Below the pieces are notes generated by a model, which saw only the letters and a list, made by a program, of their open reading frames with translations, was not told where the DNA came from and ran no database searches. From Planctomycetota bacterium (GTDB lineage Bacteria > Planctomycetota > Phycisphaerae > Phycisphaerales > UBA1924), in contig JAJRXR010000050.1 of assembly GCA_024276195.1 (NCBI GenBank), positions 1 through 64,000 on the forward strand: DNA of 64,000 nt, in the 5' to 3' direction. The position numbers were made by a program, and so were the translations under genes. Numbering within the stretch: the stretch's first letter is position 1; the number at the start of each line of letters is the position of its first letter. Shown here one piece after another: positions 40,616 through 49,836 of this stretch.

Positions 40616-41374
40616 ATGACGGTCACAGGCAAGCTGGTGCGGGTGTACCAGGTCGATAAGCAGATCCGCGGGCTCAAATCCCGCCTGCGAGCGGCCGAGC
40701 GTTTCTTGGCGGAGCAGACCCGGTTGCTCGGGGAACTCGAGGCCAAGAAGGGCGCGATCGAGGGACAGCTTCGTCAACTCACGGCCTCGGCCTCCAACGA
40801 AGAGGGCGAGGCCGCTCGTGTCAGCGAGCGCGTCGATGAGCTGCGCGAGCGCATGAACAACGCTCGGACGAACAAGGAATACAAGGCGCTGCTCACCGAG
40901 GTGAACACCCTCAAAGAGGAGCGGTCCAAGCACGAGGACGGCGCCATCGAGCGCCTCGAGAAAATCGAGGTTCTGCGCACCCAGCTCGTCGAGATCGAAT
41001 CGCAGCACAGCGAGCGCGTGCGCATGAAGGACGTCGCCCAGAGCGCGCGCAAAGAGCGCGAAGCGGAGATCAAGGACCGCCTGGTCGCGCTCGAGGGCGA
41101 GCGGGGCGAGGTGATCGCGGATGTCCCCAACTCGGCGCTGCAGACCTACGCCGAGCTTGTCGAGCACCGCGAGGACGAGGCGATGGCGCCGATCGAGATC
41201 GAGGACCGCAAGCGCCACGAGTTCACCTGCGGGTCGTGCATGATGTCGCTGCCGATCGAGTCGATGAGCGCGCTGCTGAGCCACGGGAGCCTGACGCGGT
41301 GTGTGAGCTGCGGGTGCATTTTGTACCTGGAAGAGAACACGCGCGAGGCGATGGCGCCTGGGGCAAAGAAGTAG
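40616..41374 (+). CDS. Coiled-coil protein with C-terminal C4 zinc ribbon
   Basis: A 252-residue cytoplasmic protein. Residues about 10-175 form a long charged coiled coil (KSRLRAAERFLAEQTRLL, then EARRVSERVDELRERM-like heptads). The last 45 residues are a C4 zinc ribbon, CGSCMMSLPIESMSALL then CVSCGCILYLEE. This is the CT398/zf-RING_7 architecture, of unconfirmed function. The ATG at 40616 has GGAGGG upstream. A GTG at 40559 with AGGAGG just before it is also possible. A TACACT box at 40563-40568 would place the transcript start between the two, favouring the ATG. Confidence 0.8.
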   Translation: MTVTGKLVRVYQVDKQIRGLKSRLRAAERFLAEQTRLLGELEAKKGAIEGQLRQLTASASNEEGEAARVSERVDELRERMNNARTNKEYKALLTEVNTLKEERSKHEDGAIERLEKIEVLRTQLVEIESQHSERVRMKDVAQSARKEREAEIKDRLVALEGERGEVIADVPNSALQTYAELVEHREDEAMAPIEIEDRKRHEFTCGSCMMSLPIESMSALLSHGSLTRCVSCGCILYLEENTREAMAPGAKK

Positions 41375-41423
41375 GGGTGAGGGGATACGGGCGGGACGCC
41401 CATACCACCGGTTTGCCCAACGA

Positions 41424-42473
41424 CTAAAAAAGTGAGACTGGGGCGGAATCGCTCGGGGGGGTGATGTGCGCCATGCCGAGGTGATCGGCCGAGGCGCGGG
41501 TCAGGGCTCTGCCTCGGCGTGTTCGCGCGAGGAACCCGATCTGCAGCAGGAAGGGCTCGACGACGTCCTCGAGGGCGCCGGCGTCCTCGTTCATGGTCGC
41601 GGCGACGGTCTCGAGCCCGACGGGGCCGCCCGAGTAGGTCGTGCCGATGGTGCGCAGGTAGCTGCGGTCGAGCTCGTCGAGGCCCATGGCGTCAACACCC
41701 TCGAGCAGCAGCGCGTCATCGACGATGGCTTCGGTCAGGCCCCCGTCGTGGCGGACGATGGCGAAATCGCGGGCGCGCCGGAGGAGGCGGTTGGCGATGC
41801 GCGGTGTGCCACGGGAGCGCGACGCGATTCGCGTGAGCGCGTCGTCGGGGGCGCTGGGGATGTTCATCAGCGCGGACGAGCGCCGGAGGATTGCGAGCAG
41901 GTCGGACGCGTCGTAGTAGCGCAGGTGGTGGGTGAGGCCGAAGCGAGAGCGGAGCGGGGCGCTGAGCAGGCCGGCGCGGGTGGTGGCGCCGATGAGCGTG
42001 AAGGGGTTGCACCTGATCTCGACGGTCCGGGCGTTGAGGCCCGTGTCGAGGCAGATGTCGATCTTGAAGTCTTCCATCGCGGGGTAGATGAACTCTTCGA
42101 CGGCCACGGGCAGGCGGTGGATCTCGTCGATGAAGAGGATGTCGCCCGGTTCGAGGCGGGTCAGGGCGGCGACGAGGTCGGTGCCGCGGGCCAGGGCGGG
42201 GCCTGAGGTGGTGTAGACCCTGGTCCCCATTTCTTTGCCGATGACGTGGGCGAGGGTGGTTTTGCCCAGGCCCGGGGGGCCGTGGAGCAGGACGTGCTCG
42301 AGCGGCTCGGAGCCCTCGCAGGCTCGGGCGGAGACGGCCTCCATGGCGATCGAGAGGCGTTCGATCAGCTCGCGCTGCCCGACGTACTCACCCATGGATT
42401 CTGGGCGGAGTGCCCAGTTGGTGCGCTGCTCGTCGGGCGCTTCTGCCGGTGAGATGATGCGATCCGTCGCCAT
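41424..42473 (-). CDS. ruvB: Holliday junction branch migration ATPase RuvB
   Basis: A 349-residue AAA+ motor that drives Holliday-junction branch migration with RuvA. It has Walker A HGPPGLGKTTLAHVI (about residue 65), Walker B ILFIDEIHRL, sensor 1 LIGATTRAG and the arginine finger in APLRSRFG. The C-terminal winged helix has IGTTYSGGPVGLETVAA. ruvA and ruvC are not in the window. The ATG at 42473 has a TACACT box eight bases upstream and no Shine-Dalgarno sequence. Confidence 0.96.
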   Translation of the reverse strand: MATDRIISPAEAPDEQRTNWALRPESMGEYVGQRELIERLSIAMEAVSARACEGSEPLEHVLLHGPPGLGKTTLAHVIGKEMGTRVYTTSGPALARGTDLVAALTRLEPGDILFIDEIHRLPVAVEEFIYPAMEDFKIDICLDTGLNARTVEIRCNPFTLIGATTRAGLLSAPLRSRFGLTHHLRYYDASDLLAILRRSSALMNIPSAPDDALTRIASRSRGTPRIANRLLRRARDFAIVRHDGGLTEAIVDDALLLEGVDAMGLDELDRSYLRTIGTTYSGGPVGLETVAATMNEDAGALEDVVEPFLLQIGFLARTRRGRALTRASADHLGMAHITPPSDSAPVSLF

Positions 42474-42481
42474 CGGTTGTC

Positions 42482-42487
42482 AGTGTA
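42482..42487 (-). promoter_or_regulatory. -10 box TACACT, probable leaderless ruvB promoter
   Basis: TACACT on the minus strand ends eight bases before the ruvB ATG at 42473. Confidence 0.48.
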
Positions 42488-42510
42488 TCGGTCGGGCGCC
42501 CGCTCTGGAG

Positions 42511-44595
42511 TTATTCATGGGCGGGGGCGGCGGTTTCGACCGTCGCCAGGCCCGATCCGTCGGCGGGGGTGCGCGGGAGCAGGTCGGGCGCCATGGCGAG
42601 GTTGTAGGCGACGACGGCCATGTTGGTGGACGACTGGGTGAGGTATTCCCCAATGGCCTGGTCGAGGCGATCGCGCTGGGTGTGCCAGGCGGCGCGGTAG
42701 TTGGCGCGCCCGGTTTCGTCCCAGAAGAAGCCGGGGACACCCACGGCGTTGAAGGGGGCGTGGTCAGAGCCGCCGTGGGTATTGATGGCGCCCCCGGTGG
42801 GGCGGATGTTGACGTTCATGTAGCCGGCGAGGAAGTCGTTGTCCGGGTCTTCGTCGGTCAGGGCGGCTTGGGCGTCGTGCTCGGAGAAGAAGTGTCCGTT
42901 GACGGGGGCGGAGGCGGCGGCGAGGTAATCGACCATGTGGTCTGCGGCGGGGATGCCGCCCTGGAAGTTGGTGCCGCCGTCATCGACGAAGACGGCGGAG
43001 ATGGTGTCGAGCTGGTCCTGGGAGAGGCCCGCGACGTAGGCGCGCGAGCCGAGCAGGCCCTGCTCTTCGCCTGTCCAGAGGATGAAGCGGATGGTGCGTT
43101 TGGGTCTGACGCCGACGGTCGCGAGGATGCGTGCGGCTTCCATGACGACGCTGACGCCGGTGCCGTTGTCGATGGCGCCCTGCGAGCCGGGGCCGTCCCA
43201 TGAGTCGAGGTGGGCCGAGACGATGACGACCTCGTGGGGGAGTTCAGAGCCGGTGATCTCGGCGATGACGTTGTAGCAGGGGACGGGGCCTTCGGTGATG
43301 GCGTGGGCGAGGTTGAACTCGACCTCGAGGCGGGCGCCGTCGGCGACGCGCGAGTTGAGAAAGTCGTAGTCGGACTGGCGGACGTTGACCTCGATGTCCT
43401 GGGCGTAGTCGTGGGCGGCGCGTTCGCGCCAGCCGGTGGCGGAGGTGGTCCAGACGCGCTCATCAAGGCTCGAGGAGATGAACCCGGCGGGGCTCAGGGC
43501 GAGAACCCGGGCGAGCAGGGTTCTTTCGCCCTGGTCCTGGGTGTCGGCGGGCGCCTCGGGGGGGGCGATGCGCATCTCGATCGGGTAGCGTTCGCCGGTG
43601 GTGCTGATCGAGACGCCGGTCATCTGGTCGCCCGCGCGAAGGAGCTCGAAGTTGCTTTTGCCCATCGAGTGCTTCCATGCGTAGCGGAGGGTCGCGGTCG
43701 CGTCGTCGTACACCGTGTCGGTGATCGGGCCGGAGTGGAAGCCCTGGATGGACTGGGTCCCGGAGAGGGCGCCTGCGTCGTCTTTGATGAGGGTGAGTGT
43801 GAGCGGGAGCTTGGAGTCGCCGTAGGAGAACGAGCCGGCCCAGTGGATGGTGTTGGGGTCGGCCTGGGGCTGGGTTGAATCAGCGACGACGGGCTTGGGC
43901 TTGGCGCCGACACGGATCTCCTGGCGTTCTTCGAGGCGTTGGCGCATGAGCTGGCCCGAGCGTCGTCTGTTTGTCGCGTCGGCGTAGTCCGGGGGGATGA
44001 GGACCCAGGCGCCGGTGAGCCGGTCGCCCAAGGCGCCGAGTTCGCTCTCGCTTGTTGGCATGGGGACGACGGGGCCTCGGAGCGGGCCAGCGGTTCCGCG
44101 GGTCCAGGCGAGGGTGGTGAACTGGAGCTGGCGGACGACGCTGTCGGGATCGTCAGAGGTCGCGATGATCGCGGCTCCGGTCGAAGGCCCCCGGTCAAAG
44201 CGGACGGCGACATCGCCCCACCAGTCCAGGCGGGCCTGGTTGAGCCCCCAGGAGGAGAGCTTGGTCCTGGCCCACTGGGAAGATTGCTCGCAGGAGGTGG
44301 AGCCGGTGAGTCGGGCGCCGAAGGTCTCGCAGAGTTCGGTGAGGTGGGCGACGGTCTGGTTGTTGCGCTGTCCTTCACGGATGATTCGGTTGACGGTGCG
44401 CGTGTCGCCCATGGGGATCGCGGGGACGGGAGTGACCTTGCCATCGACCATGGCGTAGGCGCCTCGCGGGACGGCTTGGGTTGCAGCGGAGGTGCTGGTG
44501 AGCGAGGCGCACCCTGAGGCCCAGGCGCTGAGGGTGAGGAGGGCGGCGCCCGCAACGGCGCGGATGGAAGAGGGGGAGCGGTCGATCGATCGCAT
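42511..44595 (-). CDS. M28 family zinc aminopeptidase, probable lipoprotein
   Basis: A 694-residue exported protein. The N-terminal hydrophobic stretch ends in SGCASLT, a lipobox-type Cys near residue 29. A PA-like domain follows; it is split by a beta-rich insertion of about 100 residues (around residues 235-345). The M28 peptidase domain (about 430-660) has zinc ligands in SAHLDSWDGPGSQGAIDNG, then LWTGEEQGLLGSRAY with the catalytic Glu, and a late THGGSDHAPF. It would trim peptides in the periplasm. The ATG has GGAG about nine bases upstream. It follows the secreted protein gene by 66 bp. Confidence 0.87.
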   Translation of the reverse strand: MRSIDRSPSSIRAVAGAALLTLSAWASGCASLTSTSAATQAVPRGAYAMVDGKVTPVPAIPMGDTRTVNRIIREGQRNNQTVAHLTELCETFGARLTGSTSCEQSSQWARTKLSSWGLNQARLDWWGDVAVRFDRGPSTGAAIIATSDDPDSVVRQLQFTTLAWTRGTAGPLRGPVVPMPTSESELGALGDRLTGAWVLIPPDYADATNRRRSGQLMRQRLEERQEIRVGAKPKPVVADSTQPQADPNTIHWAGSFSYGDSKLPLTLTLIKDDAGALSGTQSIQGFHSGPITDTVYDDATATLRYAWKHSMGKSNFELLRAGDQMTGVSISTTGERYPIEMRIAPPEAPADTQDQGERTLLARVLALSPAGFISSSLDERVWTTSATGWRERAAHDYAQDIEVNVRQSDYDFLNSRVADGARLEVEFNLAHAITEGPVPCYNVIAEITGSELPHEVVIVSAHLDSWDGPGSQGAIDNGTGVSVVMEAARILATVGVRPKRTIRFILWTGEEQGLLGSRAYVAGLSQDQLDTISAVFVDDGGTNFQGGIPAADHMVDYLAAASAPVNGHFFSEHDAQAALTDEDPDNDFLAGYMNVNIRPTGGAINTHGGSDHAPFNAVGVPGFFWDETGRANYRAAWHTQRDRLDQAIGEYLTQSSTNMAVVAYNLAMAPDLLPRTPADGSGLATVETAAPAHE

Positions 44596-44661
44596 GGCGA
44601 GAACTCCATGGGTGATGAGGCGGTCTGGTGGTGGGGAAAGTGGAGGGGCGGATCGGGTGCG

Positions 44662-46107
44662 TTATTCGAGGGGGAGACCTTTGGCGCGCCAGAGGGTGAC
44701 GAGGCGTTCAAACTCGATGGGCTCCCAGACGCGTCCGTCGGGGCGTTCGATGCGGATGAGCGAGGCGTCGGGGCGGTAGTAGGAGGTCTGGGTGGGGCCG
44801 TCTTCGCGTGGGCGGGTGGAGATTTTGAACGGCCCGTCAACGCCCGAGGGGCGTGAGACGGAATCGGTGCGGAGCGAGACTTTTTCGCCCTGGCTCTGGT
44901 AGGTGTAGAACGCGAAGTCCGCGGGCACGCCCGCGCGGACGAGCAGCGGACCGAGCATGTAGGACTCGAGGACGGAGATGTACCCCTCGCTCTGGGTCAG
45001 CGGCTTGATGACACGCGGGTGGGAGGAGTTCTGCTCGATACGGACGACCATGGATTGTTCGTCGCGGGCGCCGGTTTCTTCCCACTGGTTGGGCGGGGCC
45101 TCGCCCTCGCGGAGGGTCATGCGGACGGTCCAGGACTCGCGGGCGCGGTCGATGGAGAGGAAGTAGATGGCCTGAGAATCCACGCGGAGGTCGTCTTGCA
45201 GGAGCAGGGCGTCGATGCGGAGGAGGAAGCCGGGCTCGCGGTCGAGATCGGACCAGGCGCTCTCGGGGCGTTCGGGTTCGAGCTCACCTCGGCGTCCGAC
45301 CCAGGCGCGGAGGCGGCGGTAGCCGTGCTCGACAGCGTCGAGGTCGTCGCCCGATCGGGCGGGGGAGTAGAGGCGCTGCCAGCGTTGCCCGGAGGCGTTG
45401 ATGACGTCGCGGTAGTCGGCGGGGGAGAGGGAGGCGAGGGCGGCGACGCCGGCGCGGATCATGGCGCCGCGCTTGATATCGAGGTCTTCGCCCTGGGTGA
45501 ACTCGGCGCTGGAGATCATGGTCTCGTAGTTGACGCGGGCGAGGTCAAGCCTGAGCAGGTCGGTGAAGAGCTCGAAGATGACGAACCGCCCGGGGCCGGT
45601 TTTGAACACGGTGTACCCGCGGACCTCGGGGGCTTCGCGGTCAACCTGGGGAAACTCGACGTAGAAGCGGTCGGCGGCGAAGCCGTTGATGTTCAGGTCC
45701 GAGTCGCGGAGGATGATGCTGGCGCGGCTGGTGCCCTTGATGAGCTCGCCCTGGGCATTGATTTTGCCCGCGGAGATGAGCATTTTTTGGACGAGATTGT
45801 CGGTGACGCCCTTGAGGGTGAGGGTGTTGTCGCGGGAGCGTTTGGAGTGGATCGCGGTGAAGCCGGAGGCGTCGGGGAAAGCGACCTGGGTGGCGATGTT
45901 GGCCGAGGGGCCTTGGGAGACGGTCTGGGCGCCGGCGCCCTCGGGGAGGAAGATCGTCAGGCCGATGCTCTCGATGCGGACGGGGTTGGACGAGAGGCGG
46001 ACGGCGTTGGGGCCGAGCTGGGCGTGGGCCTGGGCGGTGAGTGCCGCGCTCACAGCGAACAGGGTAAAAATCAGGGCTTGTGCGTGGGGTCGTGTGCGGG
46101 GTCGCAT
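44662..46107 (-). CDS. Secreted protein of unknown function
   Basis: A 481-residue exported protein. The signal peptide (about residues 1-28) includes ALIFTLFAVSAALTAQAHAQ. The mature part is beta-rich and soluble, with VRIESIGLTIFLPEGAGAQT near the start and WTVRMTLREGEAPPNQWEE later. No known family is recognised. The ATG at 46107 has GGAG about eight bases upstream; the earlier ATG (46134) would add charged residues before the signal. It lies upstream of the M28 peptidase on the same strand and may be co-transcribed. Confidence 0.6.
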   Translation of the reverse strand: MRPRTRPHAQALIFTLFAVSAALTAQAHAQLGPNAVRLSSNPVRIESIGLTIFLPEGAGAQTVSQGPSANIATQVAFPDASGFTAIHSKRSRDNTLTLKGVTDNLVQKMLISAGKINAQGELIKGTSRASIILRDSDLNINGFAADRFYVEFPQVDREAPEVRGYTVFKTGPGRFVIFELFTDLLRLDLARVNYETMISSAEFTQGEDLDIKRGAMIRAGVAALASLSPADYRDVINASGQRWQRLYSPARSGDDLDAVEHGYRRLRAWVGRRGELEPERPESAWSDLDREPGFLLRIDALLLQDDLRVDSQAIYFLSIDRARESWTVRMTLREGEAPPNQWEETGARDEQSMVVRIEQNSSHPRVIKPLTQSEGYISVLESYMLGPLLVRAGVPADFAFYTYQSQGEKVSLRTDSVSRPSGVDGPFKISTRPREDGPTQTSYYRPDASLIRIERPDGRVWEPIEFERLVTLWRAKGLPLE

Positions 46108-46284
46108 GGAGGATCTCCGGGGCTCGCGGTCCATCGCGTTCGGGCGGGCGTCCCGCCTGGGATCTGGGGTTGTCGCGGGTGAGTATCTGGGCGATCCGCA
46201 GCCAGGGCAATCGGGGTTGCTCGGATCGTCGTCTGAAAGGGCGGGGGGCGCCTTGAAATATGAGGATGTGGATGGAGGGGGGCG

Positions 46285-46312
46285 TTGACTGGGCGGGGGC
46301 GCGACCTATCCT
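46285..46312 (+). promoter_or_regulatory. Promoter of the S10 ribosomal operon
   Basis: TTGACT (46285-46290), a 16-bp spacer and TATCCT (46307-46312) form the best sigma70-like promoter in the window. Transcription would start near 46319, leaving a leader of about 250 nt before rpsJ. Confidence 0.65.
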
Positions 46313-46569
46313 TCTCGGCTCATGGACGCGGGAGGCGCGCCGGTGGGTATGGCGGGCGTCTGCCCGTGTGGTCAAAGGGCCGCATCGTGAACCGTTCCAG
46401 GTGTTCGCGGGGCTCAGTCTGACCGGCCTACGGAAGGGTCGGGGAGGCGGGGCGGAGAACGTCGTCGGCTTAGCGGCTGACGGGGTGATTGGTTTCTGCC
46501 CGAGCCGGACGCTCGGGTGAGTCTGATTTGAGAAGCGCCCGACACGAGGCGTGAGAGGACGAACGGCTG
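46313..46569 (+). other. S10 operon leader region
   Basis: There is no conventional gene in these 257 bp. A short open frame (46322-46390, 22 codons plus stop) begins exactly where a leaderless start would fall for the promoter at 46285-46312. The rest contains GC-rich inverted segments such as CCCGAGCCGGACGCTCGGG near 46499-46517, and could fold for ribosomal-protein autoregulation. Neither role is proven. Confidence 0.4.
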
Positions 46570-46878
46570 ATGAACGGCGGCAGGATCAGAATCCGGATGG
46601 AGGCGTACGACCACATCGCCCTCGATGCCTCGGCCAAAGAGATCGTCGATCACGCCAAGCGCACCAACGCGAAGGTGAAGGGTCCGATCCCTCTCCCGAC
46701 GCGGGTGGAGCGGTACACGGTGCTGCGTGGTCCGTTCGTGGACAAGAAGAGCCGCGAGCAGTTCGAGATCAGGACGCACAAGCGCATTATTGATATCGAG
46801 GAGCCCAACGCCCGGACGGTGGAGGCGCTCAACCGCCTTGTCGTTCCGGCGGGCGTCTTTGTGAAAATCAAGGCGTAA
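46570..46878 (+). CDS. rpsJ: 30S ribosomal protein S10
   Basis: A 102-residue uS10, first gene of the ribosomal block. It has the family sequence [37 protein letters not shown] and [12 protein letters not shown]. Length and motifs are normal. In many bacteria it also acts in transcription antitermination as NusE. The spacer to rplC is 136 bp, longer than usual, and contains a stem CGCCCGG/CCGGGCG just before rplC. Confidence 0.97.
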   Translation: MNGGRIRIRMEAYDHIALDASAKEIVDHAKRTNAKVKGPIPLPTRVERYTVLRGPFVDKKSREQFEIRTHKRIIDIEEPNARTVEALNRLVVPAGVFVKIKA

Positions 46879-47014
46879 GAGAGAGATGAAATCAAGCGGC
46901 GAGCCCGGAGGGGCACGCCGTTTCTTGTTTGAGATACCCAGGACTTCCTCTGCCGGCTCAGGAGAGCTCGGGCATGAAGCGGCGCCCGGACGAGCCGGGC
47001 GATCAGGACGGTGA

Positions 47015-47701
47015 ATGACGATGGCACAACTGCTCGGCATCAAAAAAGGCATGACCCGCGTCTTTACGGACGATGGTCGCTCGCTGCCCGTGACGGTCCT
47101 GGAGGTCGGCCCGTGCGTGGTGACGCAGATCCGCACGGAAAAGACGGACGGGTACAACGCGGTGCAGATCGGGTTCGGGGACATCAAGGCCCGGACCTCG
47201 ACGATGTCGCTGATCGCGCATGACGCCAAGGCGGGTTCGGCGCCGCGCCGTTTCCACGGTGAGTTCCTGGTCGAGGATCCGTCCCAGTATGAGCTGGGCC
47301 AGACGCTGACGACGGCGGACTTTGCGAAGGTCGGGTACGTCGATGTGTCGGGCACGAGCAAGGGCAAGGGCTTTGCTGGCGGGATGAAGCGTCACGGGTT
47401 CAAGGGTCAGCAGGCGACGCACGGCGTGGAGCGGAAGCACCGTTCGCCGGGGTCGATCGGTGGTCACGCCAACAACGCCGGCAAGGCGGGGCGGATCAAG
47501 AAGGGCAAGAAGATGGCCGGGCAGATGGGGGCCGAGCGGATCACCGTTCGCTCGCTGGATGTGGTCCGGATCGACACGGAGCGGAACCTGATGCTGGTCA
47601 AGGGGCCGGTGCCTGGGCACAACGGGGCGTTGGTCGAGGTTCGCCCGTCGGTGCGATTGTACAAGACCAAGGGCAAGAATCAGGCCGCGTTGAGCGGATA
47701 A
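47015..47701 (+). CDS. rplC: 50S ribosomal protein L3
   Basis: A 228-residue uL3, an early-assembling 23S rRNA binder near the peptidyl-transferase centre. It opens AQLLGIKKGMTRVF, with the central loop KGKGFAGGMKRHGFKGQQAT and RSPGSIGGHANNAGKAGRIKK that reaches into the ribosome core. It is slightly longer than usual. The ATG at 47015 has AGGACGG upstream; an ATG at 47021 is also possible. A 244-bp structured spacer separates it from rplD. Confidence 0.97.
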   Translation: MTMAQLLGIKKGMTRVFTDDGRSLPVTVLEVGPCVVTQIRTEKTDGYNAVQIGFGDIKARTSTMSLIAHDAKAGSAPRRFHGEFLVEDPSQYELGQTLTTADFAKVGYVDVSGTSKGKGFAGGMKRHGFKGQQATHGVERKHRSPGSIGGHANNAGKAGRIKKGKKMAGQMGAERITVRSLDVVRIDTERNLMLVKGPVPGHNGALVEVRPSVRLYKTKGKNQAALSG

Positions 47702-47945
47702 AGCAGAGTGAATGGCTGACGGGTTGAGAGCACCCGTCGGGTCCGGAAGGTCCGCAGTGGAAACCGCCGGACGGAAGCAAGAACAGGTTCGGGGCGTGTG
47801 TCCCGAGTGACGGCCGAGTCGATTCCAAGCAGGCTGGGCCCGCGAGAGCGGGTGTCGGGAAAGCCGACGAGACCAGGGTGCTGGATAGGCGAAGCGTGAG
47901 GCGGGCAGGCAAGCCCGTGGCAAAGGCGTCCGACGAGGTAAGACG
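47702..47945 (+). other. Structured spacer between rplC and rplD
   Basis: These 244 bp hold no gene but many stable small hairpins, including ACGGGT/ACCCGT, GTCCG/CGGAC with an inner GTGG-AAA-CCGC, CCCGC-GAGA-GCGGG, GTCGG-GAAAG-CCGAC and CGGGC/GCCCG. The rplC-rplD gap is normally a few tens of bases. The region looks like a folded RNA, possibly an L4-type autoregulatory leader or a processed small RNA. Confidence 0.5.
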
Positions 47946-48647
47946 ATGGAAGTCCCCGTCTACAACATGCAGGGTAAGGAGGTCGGCGCTATGCCGATCG
48001 ACGAGATCGCCCTGGGTGAGACAGTCAATCCGCAGCTGATCAAGCAGGCGTACGTTCGCTACCACGCGAACCGTCGCCAGGGATCGGCCCGCACACTCAA
48101 CCGCGGGCAGGTTCAGGGATCGACGCGGAAGATTTACAAGCAGAAGGGCACGGGTCGCGCCCGTCACGGCGACAAGAAGCCGCCGCAGTTCCGGGGCGGC
48201 GGTCACTACAAGACCAAGCGCCAGACGCGCGAGGACTTCCGCCAGGACATGCCCAAGAAGATGCGGCGCAAGGCCAACCGCAACGCGCTGCTGGCCAAGC
48301 TGCTCGACAGCGAAGTGAAGATCATCGACAGCCTCGTGTTCGAGGCGCCCAGGACCCGGGCGTTCGTGGACTTCATCGCGAGCCTGGGCCTGGACCAGTC
48401 GGCCCTTGTCGCGCTCTCGGGCGACCCGAGCAAGAGCGACAACGCCAGGCGGTCCTCGCGGAACGTTGACGGCGTGTCCACGATCTGTGTGGACCATCTC
48501 AACTGCTTCGAGATGCTCAACCACCGGTACCTGGTGATCGACAGGGCGGAGCTTGAGGGATGGCTCAGCGGGGCGAGCTCGCAGACGGGCAAGGACGCGA
48601 AGATCAACCCGATGGGCGCAGCCCCGAAGAGTGAGGAGGGCGCCTGA
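47946..48647 (+). CDS. rplD: 50S ribosomal protein L4
   Basis: A 233-residue uL4, a 23S rRNA-binding protein and operon autoregulator in other bacteria. It has HANRRQGSARTLNRGQVQGS, KQKGTGRARHGDKK and the loop GGGHYKTKRQTRED. The C-terminal 25 residues (GASSQTGKDAKINPMGAA) extend beyond the usual end and look disordered. The ATG is in a normal GAGGTAAGACG context. Its stop overlaps the rplW start (TGATG). Confidence 0.95.
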   Translation: MEVPVYNMQGKEVGAMPIDEIALGETVNPQLIKQAYVRYHANRRQGSARTLNRGQVQGSTRKIYKQKGTGRARHGDKKPPQFRGGGHYKTKRQTREDFRQDMPKKMRRKANRNALLAKLLDSEVKIIDSLVFEAPRTRAFVDFIASLGLDQSALVALSGDPSKSDNARRSSRNVDGVSTICVDHLNCFEMLNHRYLVIDRAELEGWLSGASSQTGKDAKINPMGAAPKSEEGA

Positions 48648-48922
48648 TGCAGCCGCACTACGTCATCCGCAAGCCTCTGCTGACCGAGAAGACGACGCTC
48701 GGGATGGAAGAGGGGCAGTACGCGTTCGAGGTCGATCGTCGTGCGACCAAGACGGATATCAAAGAAGCGATCGAGCGCGCCTACGGCGTGAGCGTCGTGA
48801 AGGTGACGACCCAGCGCCGCAAGGGCGGGGTTCGACGCATGAAGTACGGGTATGTCAAGGCGCCGGTCACCAAGAAGGCGACCGTGCGTGTGAAGGAGGG
48901 GCAGGTCATCGAGCTGTTCTGA
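48647..48922 (+). CDS. rplW: 50S ribosomal protein L23
   Basis: A 91-residue uL23 at the exit-tunnel rim, the docking site for trigger factor and SRP. It has HYVIRKPLLTEKTTLGMEEG, FEVDRRATKTDIKEAIE and VKVTTQRRKGGVRRMKYG. Normal length. The ATG overlaps the rplD stop. The gap to rplB is 47 bp. Confidence 0.96.
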   Translation: MQPHYVIRKPLLTEKTTLGMEEGQYAFEVDRRATKTDIKEAIERAYGVSVVKVTTQRRKGGVRRMKYGYVKAPVTKKATVRVKEGQVIELF

Positions 48923-48969
48923 TGCGAACGCATCGGAATGGATCGCAACGACCCGCGAAGGACTGAATC

Positions 48970-49827
48970 ATGGCCATCCGCGTCTATAAACCGACAAGCC
49001 CCGGCAGGCGGAACGCGTCGGTCAACCTCCACGTTGAGGTGACCAAGAAGACGCCCGAGAAGTCGCTGCTCCGACCGATCACCAAGACCGGCGGGCGCAA
49101 CCACCACGGCAAGATCACCGTGCGCGGGCGCGGCGGCGGCGCCAAGCGCCGCTACCGCCTGATCGACTTCAAGCGCAAGGACCGCGACGGGATCGACGGC
49201 AAGGTCGTCGGGATCGAGTACGACCCCAACCGCTCGTGCCACATCGCCCTGATCGAGTACACCGACGGCGTCAAGCGGTACATCCCCTCGCCGGCGGGCA
49301 TCAAGGACGGCGACCTCGTCCAGAGCTCCTCGACCGAGGCGATCGAGCCGGTCCCCGGCGCGTGCATGCCGATGCGGTACATCCCCTCGGGCATGGACAT
49401 CCACTGCGTCGAGCTGCAGGCGGGCATGGGCGCCAAGCTCTGCCGGTCTGCGGGGATCTCGGCCAGGCTGCTCAACAAGGAGGGCAAGTACGCGACGATC
49501 GTGCTGCCCTCGGGCGAGCTGCGCCGGGTTCCGATCGATTGCCGGGCGACGGTGGGGCAGATCGGCAACAGCGACCACCAGAACCGGCGTCTGGGTAAGG
49601 CGGGGATCCACAGGCTTTTGGGGCGTCGTCCCAAGACGCGCGGCGTCGCGATGAGCCACCACGCCCACCCGCTGGGCGGTGGTGAAGGGCGGTCCAAGGG
49701 CGGGCGTCCCCCGGTGAGCAAGTCCGGCACGCTGTCCAAGGGCGGCAACACGCGGAACAAGAAACAGCACTCGACTGACCTGATCATCCGGCGGCGCAAG
49801 ACCAAGCGCTACGGTCAGAAGCGATAG
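48970..49827 (+). CDS. rplB: 50S ribosomal protein L2
   Basis: A 285-residue uL2, a peptidyl-transferase-centre protein. It has the family start VYKPTSPGRRNASVN, GGRNHHGKITVRGRGGGAKR, and the C-terminal AMSHHAHPLGGGEGRSKGG with the conserved His. Slightly longer than the usual 275. It is followed by rpsS at 9 bp. No unusual residue is seen. Confidence 0.97.
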   Translation: MAIRVYKPTSPGRRNASVNLHVEVTKKTPEKSLLRPITKTGGRNHHGKITVRGRGGGAKRRYRLIDFKRKDRDGIDGKVVGIEYDPNRSCHIALIEYTDGVKRYIPSPAGIKDGDLVQSSSTEAIEPVPGACMPMRYIPSGMDIHCVELQAGMGAKLCRSAGISARLLNKEGKYATIVLPSGELRRVPIDCRATVGQIGNSDHQNRRLGKAGIHRLLGRRPKTRGVAMSHHAHPLGGGEGRSKGGRPPVSKSGTLSKGGNTRNKKQHSTDLIIRRRKTKRYGQKR

Positions 49828-49836
49828 GACCAGACC

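Noticed and set aside
47702..47945. SRP RNA in the rplC-rplD spacer, because of GTCCGGAAGG and GGAAGCAAG
   Set aside because: The conserved SRP helix 8 internal-loop arrangement could not be found; only scattered similarity.
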